Notes: generated from the letters alone by a model not told the origin. Positions 32,861 through 45,023 are shown, numbered from the stretch's first letter. The stretch is 64,000 nucleotides of DNA from Cryptomeria japonica (GCF_030272615.1 NC_081414.1:912642648-912706647), one strand, 5' to 3'. Made by a program: numbers and translations.

Positions 32861-34785
32861 CGCCTTGGTCCCTGGGAGAGGGACAGGAGCGCCCCTTCAT
32901 TTTTGACCTTGTATTTCTTGCTTTTTACGTTCAAAGTCTTATCTTGGACGTCCAAAATGGCATTTTCGTTTGGAATCTTGAGTTTGATTTATTCCATCTT
33001 GGGAAGGAGTGCACCTTAAAACACTTTCGCCTTGGTCCCTTGGTGAGGGATAGGAGCGATCTTACTTTTGTCCTTAGTCCTTGTCTTTCCGATTGCCAAT
33101 TCATGTTGCAGGGCAATCAATGATCTTCATTCGCCCTTTCAATGCATGCTTCACTCGCCCGCTCAAGACAAAATGAGCTCTTCCAAGGATTTTCGCCCTG
33201 GTCCTCCAGTGAAGGACAGGAGCGATTTTTGCATTATTGCACACATTCATGATCATATCAACTTTCAATAACCTTCAAGGCAAAAAACGTCATTGCTTAC
33301 TCCATCTTGAGTGTTGGAAACGAAAGTGGCATTCTAAAACTAGGCATACTTGAAGATTTCGCTCTGGTCCCTTGGTGAGGGACAGGAGCGCCCTACCATT
33401 TATCTTTGGACTTCATTTTCCAAATCGCCAATTCATGATGTGAGGTAGGCAATGATCATCATCTCTCGTTCTATGCATGTTTTGCTTGCTTTCTCAAGGC
33501 AAAATTGACCTTCTTAGGATTTTCGCCCTGGTCCTCCAGTGAAGGACAGGAGCGAATTTTGCATTTGTACTTAAGATAGTCGATTTTTAGGGTTGGTTCC
33601 TTGTTCATCGTCCTTCGAAAGACATTTTTGACTTTTGCATATCCTTGCCTTGACGTGGTTTTGGAAGGGAATGGTTGATTCTATGAAAATCGCCTTGGTC
33701 CTTGAGTGAAGGACAAGAGCGCCTTAGCCATTTTTATCAAGTCTTGTGGTCTTTGCAACTTCGTCCTTCCTTGTAGCGCTTTAAATATCATCGCCATCTT
33801 GTGCCTTGGCCTGGGTTCATCCAAATTTGGAGGTAAAGACTTGATAATGTGTTTTTCGCACTGGTCCCTGGGTAAGGGACAGGAGCGTCTTGGCCATCAT
33901 GGGCTCACTTGTGCTTTGCCAACATTCAAAATTATCTTCAATGGATCGATTATGCCTTCCTTCATTCATGTCAAACGTAAAACTTGCTTTTCCTTTGCCA
34001 AAAACTTGTCTTGTGAGAAAATCGCTCTGGTCCTTGGGTGAGGGACAGGAGCTTCCTTTGAAAATCGCTCTGGTCCCTGGGTGAGGGACAGGAGCGCCTA
34101 CTGCAACTTGGATTGATTTTCTCCTTTGTGACTCATTCAAGTTATATTCAACGGGCAAAACATACTACCCTTGTCCTCCTCAAATCGCGAAATCACTTAA
34201 ATCTTGTGAGGATAATGCAAATTTGGAGTTCAAGCTCCGGTCCTTCAGTGAGGGACAGGAGCGCCTTTTGTCCTCAAGGCCAAATCTTTACAATTTTCAT
34301 CTCAAATTTCCTTTGCTGGGGGGTATATCATCGCTTTGCAAGTCATGAACGAGAGCCCAAGTCCAAAAGAGGTCCAAAAAGGGTGTGTTTGAAGAAAATC
34401 GCTCTAGTCCCTTGGAGAGGGATAGGAGCGAACTTGTCTTGCTAGGCCAAAAGTTCAACCTTTCATTGCTAACGACTAAGTCTGGATACTCCATTATGCT
34501 CGTTTCATCCTTCAGTGTGTCCTTGATGTTCCAGTTCGATCAACCAAGACCAAAAAATGATCAAAACAAGCCATTTCGCCTTGGTCCTTCAGTGAAGTAC
34601 AGGAGCGATTTTGCCTTAAACCTTAAAAACTTGTCATTTTTGAGTCTTCAAAATCTTCAAAATCTTCAATTCACGTTCGATCATATCCCCTGGCGACCCT
34701 GCACAAAAACATTGAAACAAGTCAATAACCAAGATGCACAAAATATCGATTTCGCCTTGGTCCTTGGGAGAGGGACAGGAGCGAT
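32861..34785 (-). repeat. Dyad array of element E (13 units)
   Basis: Plus-strand units read CGCCTTGGTCCCT, then AGGGACAGGAGCG. The GGTCC anchor begins at 32867, 33034, 33200, 33366, 33530, 33697, 33863, 34029, 34072, 34239, 34406, 34583 and 34759. Steps are 164-167 bp except one tandem duplication (43) and two of 176-177. Confidence 0.92.
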
Positions 34786-35254
34786 TTTACCCCTATAAGC
34801 CAAAATATCCAAAATTTAGGCCTTCAATCACTTCACAAGGCATAATTAGGTCATTTCCAAGGCCAGGAATCGGTTATCAAGCCATCAAAAATTTGGTCAA
34901 AAATTACCCAGACAAAAAAAATGCACAATTCCATCATTAAAATGCTAATACTTAGACAAAATTTGAATTTGCCCTCAAAACCCCTGACTGGACCTAACCT
35001 GAGACATACCTGACCTTCCTGTCAGGCTCATCCTATTTCAAAATTTGCAACTCTCGGGAGGATGCTCAATAACCTTGAAAACTTGACTAGACTCGGCCTG
35101 AAAATATCCAACAGAAACCCCTAAGGCTTAACCCTAGTCTAGACAACTCACTCACTTAATCAAAACCCTAAGAGCAGAGAGAAGAACAGGCAAAACAAAA
35201 GCAAAAAGAGGGGATCCCCATTTTAATGGGGCGATGTGTGAAATGGTCACAACA
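34786..35254 (-). other. Leader of element E
   Basis: Non-coding. It shares TTTTGTCTAAGTATTAGCA with the matching part of H (about 57660), which supports the E-H pairing. Confidence 0.6.
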
Positions 35255-35345
35255 GTACCCTTGGGTATTTTATTCTGTGTTTGATTGTGTACAAAATACA
35301 CGTCAACAAGCTCCCACCACTCATATCAATAGACCATTGTTTCAC

Positions 35346-36119
35346 ATGGCCAGAAGTCGAGCTTTTGTTACCTTCAATGGAGGCAGTCCTCTTATTTTTA
35401 CCCAATGGAATGATATAGCAGTGGCTGCGTTAAAGAGTATACCATATTTCACTAGTGAAACAACTACTTCCCCCATAGAGAACATTCAAGACAATGCAAA
35501 CATCTGCTCCGTCCATAATGTCACTGAGGATGATGTTGTTGTCAAGCTCTTAGCCACATCCTTGAAAGGAAAGGCCTTGCAATGGTATAGAGGGTTTCCG
35601 CCTAACTCCATTCACAATTGGGATGAATTAGGAGAGAAGTTGTGCAAGCATTTCGAAGACAAAAGTAATCACCTATCACTTGTGGAGCAATTGACCACTA
35701 CAAAGAGGGCACCTCATGAGTTCATGGGAGAGTTCAATTTTAGATTCCAAAAGACATGGAATAGAATCCCTGCTCTAGTGAAGCCATCTCCCAATCATGC
35801 CTTATATTATCTGAGAGCTCTCAACAGTGATATAGTTGTCATGATACAATCAATGGGTGGAACCTCACTACTGGATGCATATGACATAGCCATAAGGGTA
35901 AAAAATTGTTTGATACAGGTTGGGAAGATAGCTCCAAGGCCGCCAATGCCTCTCTTCCTAGAAGCTCCTACTCAACAGCCCACCTTGGCTCTTATCCCCA
36001 TGGCGCCCACAAGTCAACCATCCACATCCTCTACATCCTCAAATGAGCTCCATGAAGTCAAGACTGTATTGCAAAACTTTGGCAATGAGTTGGTGACACT
36101 AAAGAGGCAACAGGCTTAG
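35346..36119 (+). pseudogene. gag: Ty3/gypsy gag of element G
   Basis: The start MARSRAFVTFNGG follows the leader. The region VVKLLATSLKGKALQWYRGFPPNSIHNWDELGEKLCKHF is the classic retrotransposon gag capsid core (L.G.A..W...P...I..W..L...F). After the TAG at 36117-36119 the same gag continues in fragments, including a CCHC-like QDWCQPCNQPHNQSAC near 36280, with further stops near 36424 and 36464. The virus-like particle protein of G is therefore broken. Confidence 0.85.
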
Positions 36120-36735
36120 CATGGCATGCCTTATCAACCACAAAATCAAACTATCAATAGAATAGGCCACCCTTTCAAAGGCAAAACCAATGGAGCAATG
36201 CCAGGCCCTCGAATAGTGTGAAGCCCACAGCTGCAAGTAACTCAAAAACAATAGTTCCAATGCAAAACAATCTCGCACAAGAGCAAGATTGGTGTCAACC
36301 ATGCAATCAGCCACACAACCAAAGTGCATGCCAAAATGGAGAGTTTGTTCAAGCTCTAGTAATGCAGAATGAACCAACCACCTCTAGCCAGCAATATGAT
36401 CCAAATCAGCCAAGTGTTGGCAATTAGGCTCATATACAGGGTGATTCTACTTATGTCAATTGGTAGGAAGCAGAATTTTGTGGTGTAAACCAAACAAATG
36501 GTGAGACTATGTTACAATACGCAAGGTTGAAGAAGAGAGCAATGGAAGCTACCTCACCTTCAACATCCGCCCAGGCTCCTACACCTAGGGTAGCTGTCCA
36601 GGATACAAGACAAAATACCATTCAAGGGAGAAGGAAGCAAGAGGAGGCCCAAGTCACCAAAAAACAAAGGTAGACCTTGTAGCTTCAAGGGGGCCTCCAA
36701 AATCAACTGGTGTTCCTTTCAATATAGTTGATCAA

Positions 36736-37425
36736 ATGAAGAAGGCCAATCTTAATGTCACTATGTGGGAGGTCCTTTCAATCCCATCTCAAAGGGATTT
36801 GCTTAAGGAGGCATTGAAGGACATCAACCAGTCAAGTGATGAAGCAGCAGTTAGCAAGAAGGCAATCTCCACTAGTTTGGTACAACCCAAGGTGGAAGAA
36901 GATTCAAGAAAGATCAGTAAGCCTCCCTCCTTCTATCTCTCTTTAATCATAGGAGATAACTTAGTTCACAACTGCATGATAGATTCAGGAGCTAGTAGCT
37001 CAATCATGCCTAGAAAGGTAGCTGATCTTCTTGGCATAGAATATGAACCTGTGACTAAGGGGGTTGTCCAATTGGATGGCACTTCTATTAAGACAATAGG
37101 GGTGGTTAAAAATTTGAAGTTAGCTTTGTGCACATGCCCTGGTTGCACTGTCTTACAAGACATATCAGTCATTGACCTCCCTGCCTTCTTTGCCATTTGT
37201 CTGTCTAGAGACTTCACTGCTAAGATAGGTGGATACATGTCTTCTGACTGGTCCCATATGCTATCCCGAACAAGGTATACTACCAAGGTTACCATGAGGG
37301 TGGAACCCATTGCACAAAACCACATTGAGCCCTACATCCCCAGCCCTATAAACATCAATTGTACTTTGCGCGAAAAGGGGGAGGAGTGTATTGTCCGGAG
37401 CCTGCTACTCTTTTGGAGGAGGTCC
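36736..37425 (+). pseudogene. Aspartic protease region of element G, cut by element C
   Basis: VPFNIVDQMKKANLNVTMWEVLSIPSQ is a conserved gag-pol linker of this lineage. Retropepsin follows: NCMIDSGASSSIMP carries the catalytic DSG, and the VIDLPAFFAICLSRDF segment follows it. Coding then stops at the insertion of C (TSD GGTCC, 37421-37425) and would resume at 50987. The N terminus is joined to gag through stops near 36670. Confidence 0.85.
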
Positions 37426-37644
37426 TGTTGACGTGTTTTTATGACTACATCGAACACAGAATAAAGTTGTCTAACAATCACTTCACTCTCTCTTGATCAA
37501 AGTGCGATTGCATGCTAAGATTGCAAGAAGTTCAAACAATCAACTCCAAGGTTCCTTCAATGCGTGGGCGTGACTCAGTTGGCTGATGTGATTGTTGGTA
37601 ATCCAAGGGGCCTTACGATTGCATCATAGTTTTAAAACTCTTTG

Positions 37645-37815
37645 ACTCGCCTCGGACTCGCCACGGACTCGCGAGTCCTTTGGCGAGCCGAGTCGACTCG
37701 CCTAGGACTCGCGTGGCGAGTCCAGGCGAGTCCCTGCGAAAGACTCGCAAGTCTTTCGCAAAGACTCGCACGAGTCTTTCGCTCGGACTCGCGAGTCTTT
37801 CACAGGGACTCGCGG
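37645..37815. repeat. Left subterminal repeats of the hAT
   Basis: Many copies of GACTCGC, CGCGAGTC and CGAGTCTTTCG within 170 bp. Similar words (GCGAGTCTTTC, GAGTCCGAG) cluster at 41118-41205 on the right. Such arrays are typical hAT transposase binding regions. The short open frames across them are artefacts. Confidence 0.75.
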
Positions 37816-38201
37816 GCCCAGAAAAAACGCGCCCGTGGGGGTTAAAACCACTTTTTTTTTTCATTTTTTGACTTCAATTTGGGTTTTTTTTGGCTGGAGC
37901 AGGTTAGAAGGGTTTGGAGGAGTAGAGGGAAGAAGGAAAAATCAGCAAGAGAGATCTAGGTAAGGATTTTTCTCTTTCTTTTTTTTTTTCATTTGAATCA
38001 TTTCATTGTTTTGAAACTGAAAAAAATCTTGAAAAACAAGGGGATATGCTGCCAAATTTTTTTCTATTTTCTTTCCTAAGTTATTTCCTCTTTTTTTTTT
38101 CTTGTTTTTGAATGCTATTTTTCCCAAATGATTCATTGTCATTTTTTTTGTTGATTTTCCATAAAACCCTGCTGATTTTTTTTTTTCATGTTAAATCAGC
38201 A

Positions 38202-40818
38202 ATGGCAAGTTCAACTCCAAGGGCAACCCCAAGGTCAGGAAGACAAAGAGATAAAGCTTGGAAATATGGGATTGCAGGAAGCAAAAAGGGGGAGGTCACT
38301 TGCACCGAATGCACAAGATGGATGACTGGTGGAATCAATAGATTAAAATACCACCTTGCACAAATACCTGGATATGGTGTGGAGGCATGCCCCAAATCAA
38401 CTCCTGAAATTATTAGAGAGATGAAGGCCATTCTTGCTGAGAATGATATGCATAAGGAAGAAAGGCAAAAAACAAAGGAAGCCATAGCAGCTGCAATGAA
38501 TCCCACATTGTCCACTTCGGGTCCCATTGGTCATAGTCGGGGTCGTCTGTCACTTTCATCTTTTGGTGACAATGAGGGTGAGGCTAGTGGCAATCCTGTT
38601 AGATCAGACCCTAATTTTTTTGTACCACGCAATGTTCCAGGTGCACAACCTTCACTTGAAGGTACAGGATGGAATAAAGAGAAGCATGAACAAGCACGGA
38701 TAGCAGCTTCAAACTTTTGGTTTTACAATAATCTATCTTTCAATGCAGCAAACAATGTGTATTGGGAAAGTTTTGTTAATGCATGTACAGTGGCGGGTAA
38801 GGGGTTTAAGGCCCCAACAGGTCATGACTTCAGTGGGCCATTGCTAGAGAAAGCTGTGAAAAATACAGAAGGTGTGGTTGATGATCAAAAAAGGTATTGG
38901 AAGAGAAAAGGATGCAGCATTTTATCTGATGGATGGACAGATGGACGGAATAGGACTCTTCTCAACTTCTTGGTGGCTTCAAATGGTGCAATGGTATTCA
39001 TAAAGTCTGTTGATGCCTCAAATGAAATAAAAAATGCAGAGACTTTGTGTAATCTGTTGGATGGTGTGGTTCGAGAAGTTGGAGTTGAGAATGTTGTCCA
39101 AATTATCACGGACAACGCAGCTGCATATGTATCTGCAGGTAGAATGCTTATGCAGAGGCATCCTTCTATTACATGGAGTCCTTGTGCTGCACATTGCTTG
39201 GACTTGGTGCTAGAGGACATTGGGAAGATTGGATGGGTGAAGAAGGTGGTTGAAGATGCAAAAAGTGTCACCAAATTCATCTACAACCATACTTGGGTGC
39301 TTGCTTTGATGAGAAAATACACAAATGGCAAGGACCTTGTGCGACCTGGAGTGACACGATTTGCTAGCCACTTCATCACTTTGCAGAGCATTCTTAGTGC
39401 CATTCCTCATCTTAAGCAGATGTTTGTGTCAGATGCTTGGTTGGGGTCTGCATACTCCAAAAGACCTGAAGCAGAGAAGATTGTGACCATTGTTTTTGAT
39501 GATGGGTTCAATAAAAGTGGAGAGGAGTTGACTGCGGTAAGTAACAAACACAAAAGTAAAGTTTATACAATCTTGTCTATTTGCTGATTTTATTTTTTAG
39601 GGGTTGATTTTGTATTAATTTAAAATTTGTTTTAATTTTTTTAGGTGACAGAACCTTTGGTGAGGGTTCTTCGTATGGTGGATGGAGAGGGCATGCCAAT
39701 GGGTTTCATTTATGAGGCCATGGATAGGGCCAAAGAGGCCATTTCACATTACTATCGTGGAAATGCAAGAAAATGTGAAATCTTTTGGCGCATCATTGAT
39801 CGTAGGTGGACAAACCAACTCCACCAACCGATACATGCCTTCGCCTACTTTTTGAACCCGAAATTCTACTTCTCTGATTCATTTAGGGCTGATGAGGAGG
39901 TCATGGCAGGTGTTATTACATGCATTGATAAGATGACACCTGATCCTGAGTTGAGAGACAAGGTTCTTGATGAGTTGGAGGTGAGATTTGACATTTGCAA
40001 TTGCTCTATCTTTATTTATGAATTCGGAAATGTTCATTATTGAATTTGAGTTTGACACTTTGACTATCTAGTATCTATTTCTGAATTTGGAAATGTTCAT
40101 TCCATTGTTCAAGATCTACAAAAGTGCAGAGGGGAGACTCTTCTCATCACAACTAGCAATTGATAGGAGAGGAAAACAACAACCAGGTAAAACATTTAGT
40201 AACTTAGTTCAATAGTGCAAGAAAAAACCTACAAACTTGATTGTTACATTTTTTTCTCAATTCTAATATTTCTAAATGTTTTTTGTAGATTTATGGTGGG
40301 AGAATTATGGTGCCGGCACGCCTAATCTTCAAAAGATAGCTATCCGTGTTTTGTCTCAGCCATGCAGTGCTTCTGGGTGTGAACGAAATTGGAGTGTCTT
40401 TGAAAGCATTCACACAAAGAAGAGAAATAGATTGTCACAAAAGCGGCTCAATGATCTAGTATTTGTTCGGTACAACCTTCGCCTTCGAGTTAGACAGGTG
40501 GAGGGTGTTTCACATGAGGCCATTGACTTGGATGAAATTGATCCATATGGTGATTGGACCATGAATGAACAAAATGATGGTGATGATGTCCTCCTTACCG
40601 AAGAAGAAATTACAGAAATAGAGAGAGGAGCAGCACAAGATGCAGAAAGAGCAAGATTGGATGAAGATGAGGACGAAGATGAGGATGATGATGAGGACTA
40701 TGACTTTGAAGAAGAATCATCTCACCATTTAGATACCACAACACCCACTGCTACTACTTCTAGCTCAAGGCCTGAAAAATTGAGCTATATTAGGAAAAAT
40801 ACAAAGAGGAAGATGTAG
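38202..40818 (+). CDS. hAT-family transposase (4 exons)
   Basis: Exons 38202-39536, 39645-39980, 40072-40186 and 40289-40818 have GT-AG introns with phases that join into 771 residues ending at TAG. I chose the Met of MASSTPRATPRSGRQ because upstream codons are a T-rich leader. Domains: a BED-type zinc finger at ~25-75 (CTECTRWMTGGINRLKYHL, then C); a catalytic core with ILSDGWTDGRNRTLLNFLV (first Asp) and IITDNAAAYVSAG (second Asp), and CAAHCLDLVLEDI; then a C-terminal dimerisation domain (WWENYG ... ASGCERNWSVFESIHTKKRN) that supplies the Glu of the DDE triad. An acidic tail follows (DEDEDEDEDDDED). All key residues are present, so it may be active. Confidence 0.9.
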
Positions 40819-41117
40819 TCTTCTCTTTGGTTTGTTCATTCACATTGCTGTTTTTCACATTTGCAGTTGGACTTGGACATATCATTATATGTAATTTTGT
40901 GAACATTTATATACTTATGCTGCCATTATAGTATTATACATTTTAGAGTTGAAACTTGAAACTTGAATATGCTGCCATGAATGATGAAATTTCAAATATT
41001 GCGTGTTTGTACTTTGTAGATCATATGACATGTGTAATGTTTCAATTATGGCACTTATGTTCTCTAAATGCATTAATTTCTTTATGTTTTTTTGTAAAAC
41101 TACGGTTTTTTTTTTTT

Positions 41118-41205
41118 GCCGAGTCTTTGCCGAGTCTTTCGCGAGTCTTTCACGAGTCCGAGTCCGAGTCCAAAATTTTGGTTTGCCGAGTCCGAGGCGA
41201 GTCCG
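41118..41205. repeat. Right subterminal repeats of the hAT
   Basis: GAGTCTTTGCCGAGTC, GCGAGTCTTTCACGAGTCC and similar words before the right terminus, mirroring the left cluster. Confidence 0.7.
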
Positions 41206-41230
41206 AGATTTTCAACTATGGTTTGCATCA

Positions 41231-42240
41231 TTCTTTCACTTCTTTGTTGTGGCATGGAACTTCATCATCAGATATAGCAATTTGGTGATGCTTCTGCTTT
41301 GAACAAACTCAACTGGAATGAACAGGAATTTAAAGGGGAAACGGTTTAGAAGGATCTAAATCTACTCCTAAGGGCAGTGATAACAATGAATAGTGCTCTG
41401 GTGGACAAATTCCAAATAAACCAAGCTCTGCTTCGCCAAGTTTAACTACAACTCCGCAAGAACTGGTGCAATCTTCTGAGGATGATGAAGGATTTTCATA
41501 TTGAGAAAGTGCATTTGAATACCCAACACGGTGCAATCCAAACGACCGTCCACAACCGAACTTAGCACAAGTTTAGTGGCTCGGGCTAACTTTACACTGC
41601 AACTTACAATCAACAAGATGCAAAAAGTATGAACCATGGAAATTCATCAGACACCATTACATTCTCCATTGAAATCAAAGCACTTTACTATTTCTAATCT
41701 AAGTGAGGAAGGTGAAACCATGCAAGCTTTGAAAAAATAACTTAAGTGGACACCATCAGAGAACAATGCTTCATTGTTATTATCTCAAAACTTATCGCAA
41801 CAATTTCATACAAGTCTCCCACCTCATTACAAATGAGGGGGGGTCACCCCTTTATATAGGCCTCAAGCTATGATTACATGCAAACCCTAATTAGGGTTTT
41901 CCCTAAAAGATTCTCCACTCAAGATGCAACAAGGTGGGAATCACCATTTAACACCCATTAAGCCCATATACAATTAATTCCAACCCATTACAATTGGTAA
42001 CTAGAATGCATTAAATGCGCCACTCCTCACTAAATTTGCCCAAAATGCATTGAATATTCCTCTATGCAAAAATTGCCCCATCATGTCATAAATGCACCAT
42101 CACCTCCACATGTGATGGCTACATGCAAAAGGAATCTGCCATAATGCCTCAAATGTGACGACTACAAGCAAAAGATGCTCCATTAATTCTTCATGCGTTC
42201 ACTCGGCTGCCACTTGGAGAGAAACCCTTGGAGAGAGAAA
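41231..42240 (-). other. 3' part of element C with downstream promoter
   Basis: Non-coding. In element orientation it holds the telo-box AAACCCTAATTAGGGTTT (41882-41899) and CTATATAA (41852-41859), then the 3' region shared with F. No gene is visible. Confidence 0.55.
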
Positions 42241-43725
42241 ACTTTATCTGGGAAGAATTTTCCTAAGATTTTGAATTTTCCTTGTCTTGGAGAAGATAAT
42301 TCATCAATTCTGTACATTTCCTATTTTTTAGGAAAATTTCCAAATTAGGGTTCCACGGTCCAGGAGAGAGAAAATATCCTCACGACTCCAAGTCTACCAT
42401 CATGTTCAAATTCGGATGATTCTTGATGCCCGAGAATGGATTTTTCAATTTTTTTCTTGGGGGGAAATTTCTTGTTCAATTCATCCTTGATTTCTTCCTT
42501 GCCTTAGAGATTGTTTTTTTCACCTTCAAATCATCCCGACATGGAATTCATGTTGTGAAGGAATTCTCCTTTGGAAAGAAATTTGTTCCTTACCCCTGAG
42601 GAAGGAAATTCTTCATGCCTTAGCCAATTTTCATGATTTCCAAGAACTATGTCCTGAAGGAAGAAATTTCAAACACTTGGTCAATTTTTCACCTTTCCTG
42701 GAATTTTGTCCTGAAGGAAGGAATTTCCGACACAGCCAAATTTTCACCTTTTCCAAGAATTCTGTCGTGAAGGAAGGAATTACCATCACTTAGTCAAGTT
42801 TTCCACTAACCTGGAATTTCTTCTTCTTGGGCGCAATTCTTCCGAGGAAGGAATTTTTTTGAATTTTGAACCTTTCTTCCCGAACCTTGATTTTTACGTT
42901 TTGCTTCCAACCTTGGGTACATTTTGGAACATAAGAAAAATTCTGGAAATTTGTTCTTTGAGGAAGGAATTTTTTGTGCTCTTTAAATTCATCACGTCCG
43001 CAGGGAGATTTTCCATCAATTTTCCACAATTCCTATTTTTTAGGAACTTTCCTAAAATTTAGGACCTGGGTCCAAGAGAGAGAGAATTCTCTCACGAGTC
43101 CAAATCTGCAAAAAAAATCGGATTCTAATAAGATTTGGTGTCTAAAAATGGAAATTTCAAAAAACATTCCGAGGGGATTTCTGTTTTTCCTTCCTCCTTG
43201 ACCTTTGGATTTTCATGCCTTACACAAATTTTCAATTTTCCAGCTCAGGCGTGGAATTCACTCTTCATGGTGGAATTCATCATTTCCAAGCCTTGGAAGA
43301 ATTTGATTCTTGGAATCCTACTTCTAGCATGGATGGGATTTTGACTCAAAGGAGGAATTCATCAAATTTCTTCACCTTCCCTGGCTCCCTCTATTTGGTG
43401 CCCTCCATTACTCATAGGCACAATTCTTCATTGAAGGAGGAATTTTGAACCTTTTCCATTCTTCCCTGACTCCCTCTATTTGGCACCCTCCTGAGGAGTA
43501 GGGCGGAATTTTGTGCTTGCCAAGGATTCAATGCATTTCAATGAATTCCAAGGTCACCTCATTCTGGCGCCCTATGACCTTCTTGGGCGGATTTTTTACC
43601 TTGTCATGGAATTCACAATAGTTTCCATTTTCCACGTTGACCTTACTTTGGCGCCATGCAGATGTCTTGGGCAGATTTTTGCTAGGAGGAAGGAATTTTG
43701 ACCATGGAGGAATCTTCCTTTATAA
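42240..43725 (-). repeat. Degenerate repeat field of element C
   Basis: Reiterated GAAGGAATTT, CCTGGAATTTTG and TTTTCACCTTT words, some about 60 bp apart (for example near 42653, 42713 and 42770). The region occupies the array position but has no clean dyad. Open frames here are short and lack domains. Confidence 0.55.
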
Positions 43726-43730
43726 GAATA

Positions 43731-43817
43731 TATATATGAAATATAACATTTAAGTATAAGTGGCATTTCAATATGTCTTTTTCCTTTCTTATACTTAAAT
43801 GTTATATTTCATATATA
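43731..43817 (-). repeat. Perfect 30-bp-arm hairpin in element C
   Basis: Arms 43731-43760 and 43788-43817 are perfect reverse complements with a 27-base loop. The flank TGTTTGAGAGTGGTTTC (plus strand) is the reverse complement of the flank of the hairpin in D, so the structure is inherited within the family. Confidence 0.9.
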
Positions 43818-44214
43818 TTGTCAAGATGTTTGAGAGTGGTTTCAGGTCCTTAGGAATCATAATGCAAATTTTGGATTTTGGAAGATCTTTCAAATTTTCA
43901 GACAGTCAAATTTCAGGCCATTTTCGGATCAGGATGACCTTGATGGATTGATGCGAATTTCTAGACTTGGATGATTTTGCATGCTTTCCTCTTCTAGAAT
44001 AGGAGTTCCATACTTAACCATTTTTTTGAGCCAACTTGTCTGCCTTCTGACTCTTCCGGATTTAGAAATGATCTTCAGGAACATTCTATCTTCAGCGTCT
44101 TCAAGGATGTTCAGTTTTCAGTGTTTTCCTGTAAAGAACCTGCCAAAAATAGATTTTCCCAAATAGTAAGTGTTTCAAAATGTCAAGGTTTGGGCAAAAT
44201 AGGTCAGAAAAGCA

Positions 44215-44330
44215 CTTACTAAAAATAGAAACTTACTAAAAATAGAAATTACTAAAAATAGTAAGTTTGATTTTTTGGCAAAATTAGACCAATCCAAGAG
44301 GTAGTGAAACTTACTAAAAATAGTAAGTGC
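44215..44330. promoter_or_regulatory. Cluster of CTA(A/T)4TAG palindromes in element C
   Basis: Four or more ACTTACTAAAAATAG(TAAGT) copies in about 115 bp. Without F this lies about 330-445 bp inside the 5' terminus of C. Confidence 0.55.
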
Positions 44331-44970
44331 TCAGAATTCGCTCAAATTTTACTGGGAGGTTCCTTGAAGGGTCACAATTCCAGTTCTAAGTTCAGCTTTT
44401 CCAAAACCCTAAAAGAAACCCCTAAAATTTAGGACTGAAGGCGGAAACCCTAAAATTAACAAAACGAGTCCTACACTTCATCAAATTCACCCAAACGAAA
44501 AAGCAGACTTGACCAATTTAACCCCCAAACACTTGCAAAGCAGATAGATTGGAGAGACTTGTTGTGACCTAATCACACATCACCCCATCCCAAATAGGGA
44601 CCCCCCTTTGCTTTTAGGCCCTTTTGGTCGTTTGGCTTTTGTTTTTGTGTGTGTTTGTGGCAATCTCTTCAATCTCTCCACGTTACGGGTGTTTGGGAGT
44701 CAGTTGGGGTTAATCTGCTTCTCTGTCAAGCAAATTCTGTGAGGTCTAGGGCCTGTTTTGTCCTTTTCTAGGGTTTTGCCTTCTATCCTAGATTTTAGGG
44801 GTTCCTATTAGGGTTTCGGAAAAACTAAGCATACGACTGGAGTCGGGACCCTTTAGGGGACCTCCCAGCAAAATTTGAGCCCAAATGAAGTAACTTTCTA
44901 TTTCTAGAAAGTCCCTATTTTTTAGGGATTTTTTCGAGTCCCAGAATGTCACCATTTTGCCAAAAATCAA

Positions 44971-45023
44971 ACTTACTATTTTTAGTAATTTCTATTTTTA
45001 GTAAATTTCTATTTTTAGTAAGT
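44971..45023. promoter_or_regulatory. CTATTTTTAG cluster in element F
   Basis: ACTTACTATTTTTAGTAATT, then TCTATTTTTAGTAAAT and CTATTTTTAGTAAGT: the same motif as in C, L1 and N1 read on the other strand, 410-465 bp inside the 5' terminus. Confidence 0.55.

Larger units (their letters stand above)
29188..35254 (-). mobile_element. Element E, TGTTG-family giant LTR nested in D
   Basis: E spans 6,067 bp, minus orientation, from TGTTGTGACCATTTCACAC (35254) to a terminus reading TGTTGACGTGTATTTTGTAC on the plus strand (29188). The TSD GTACC is perfect (29183-29187, 35255-35259). It is the closest relative of H. Order: terminus, 13 dyad units (34785-32861), TATA box at 32513-32520, leader intron 32219-32046, ORF 32037-30241, telo-box 30112-30129, TATA box at 30040-30048, 3' end. 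No PBS, gag or pol is present. Confidence 0.88.
25491..35308 (+). mobile_element. Element D, TGTTG-family LTR, interrupted by E
   Basis: Starts TGTTGTGATGTTCTCACACA (25491) and ends ACACGTCAACA (35308). The flanks GGCTC (25486-25490) and AGCTC (35309-35313) form a TSD with one mismatch. Own sequence is about 3.75 kb. It holds a long hairpin (25830-25882), nine dyad units (25920-26955), a TATA box at 27285-27292, a leader intron (27549-27743), an ORF remnant, a telo-box (28266-28283), a TATA box at 28348-28355 and the 3' end. E inserted 54 bp before the 3' terminus. Confidence 0.8.
37627..41222 (+). mobile_element. hAT transposon, apparently intact
   Basis: 3,596 bp, flanked by a perfect 8-bp TSD TTGCATCA (37619-37626, 41223-41230). 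Ends: TAGTTTTAAAACTCTTTGAC on the left and, reverse-complemented, ACCATAGTTGAAAATCTCGG on the right, so the terminal inverted repeats are imperfect and offset by four bases. Both subterminal regions are packed with GACTCGC/GCGAGTC words. It carries a four-exon transposase gene whose splice phases all agree. The host gap rejoins cleanly to the C sequence. Confidence 0.9.

Noticed and set aside
29188-35308. Inverted repeat of TGTTGACG ends as a foldback transposon
   Set aside because: The inverted terminal similarity comes from E inserting in reverse orientation near the 3' end of D. TSD GTACC and the rejoined D sequence explain it.
37642-37871. Short frames rich in ASPCERLASPSERL
   Set aside because: Artefacts of the GACTCGC subterminal repeats of the hAT.
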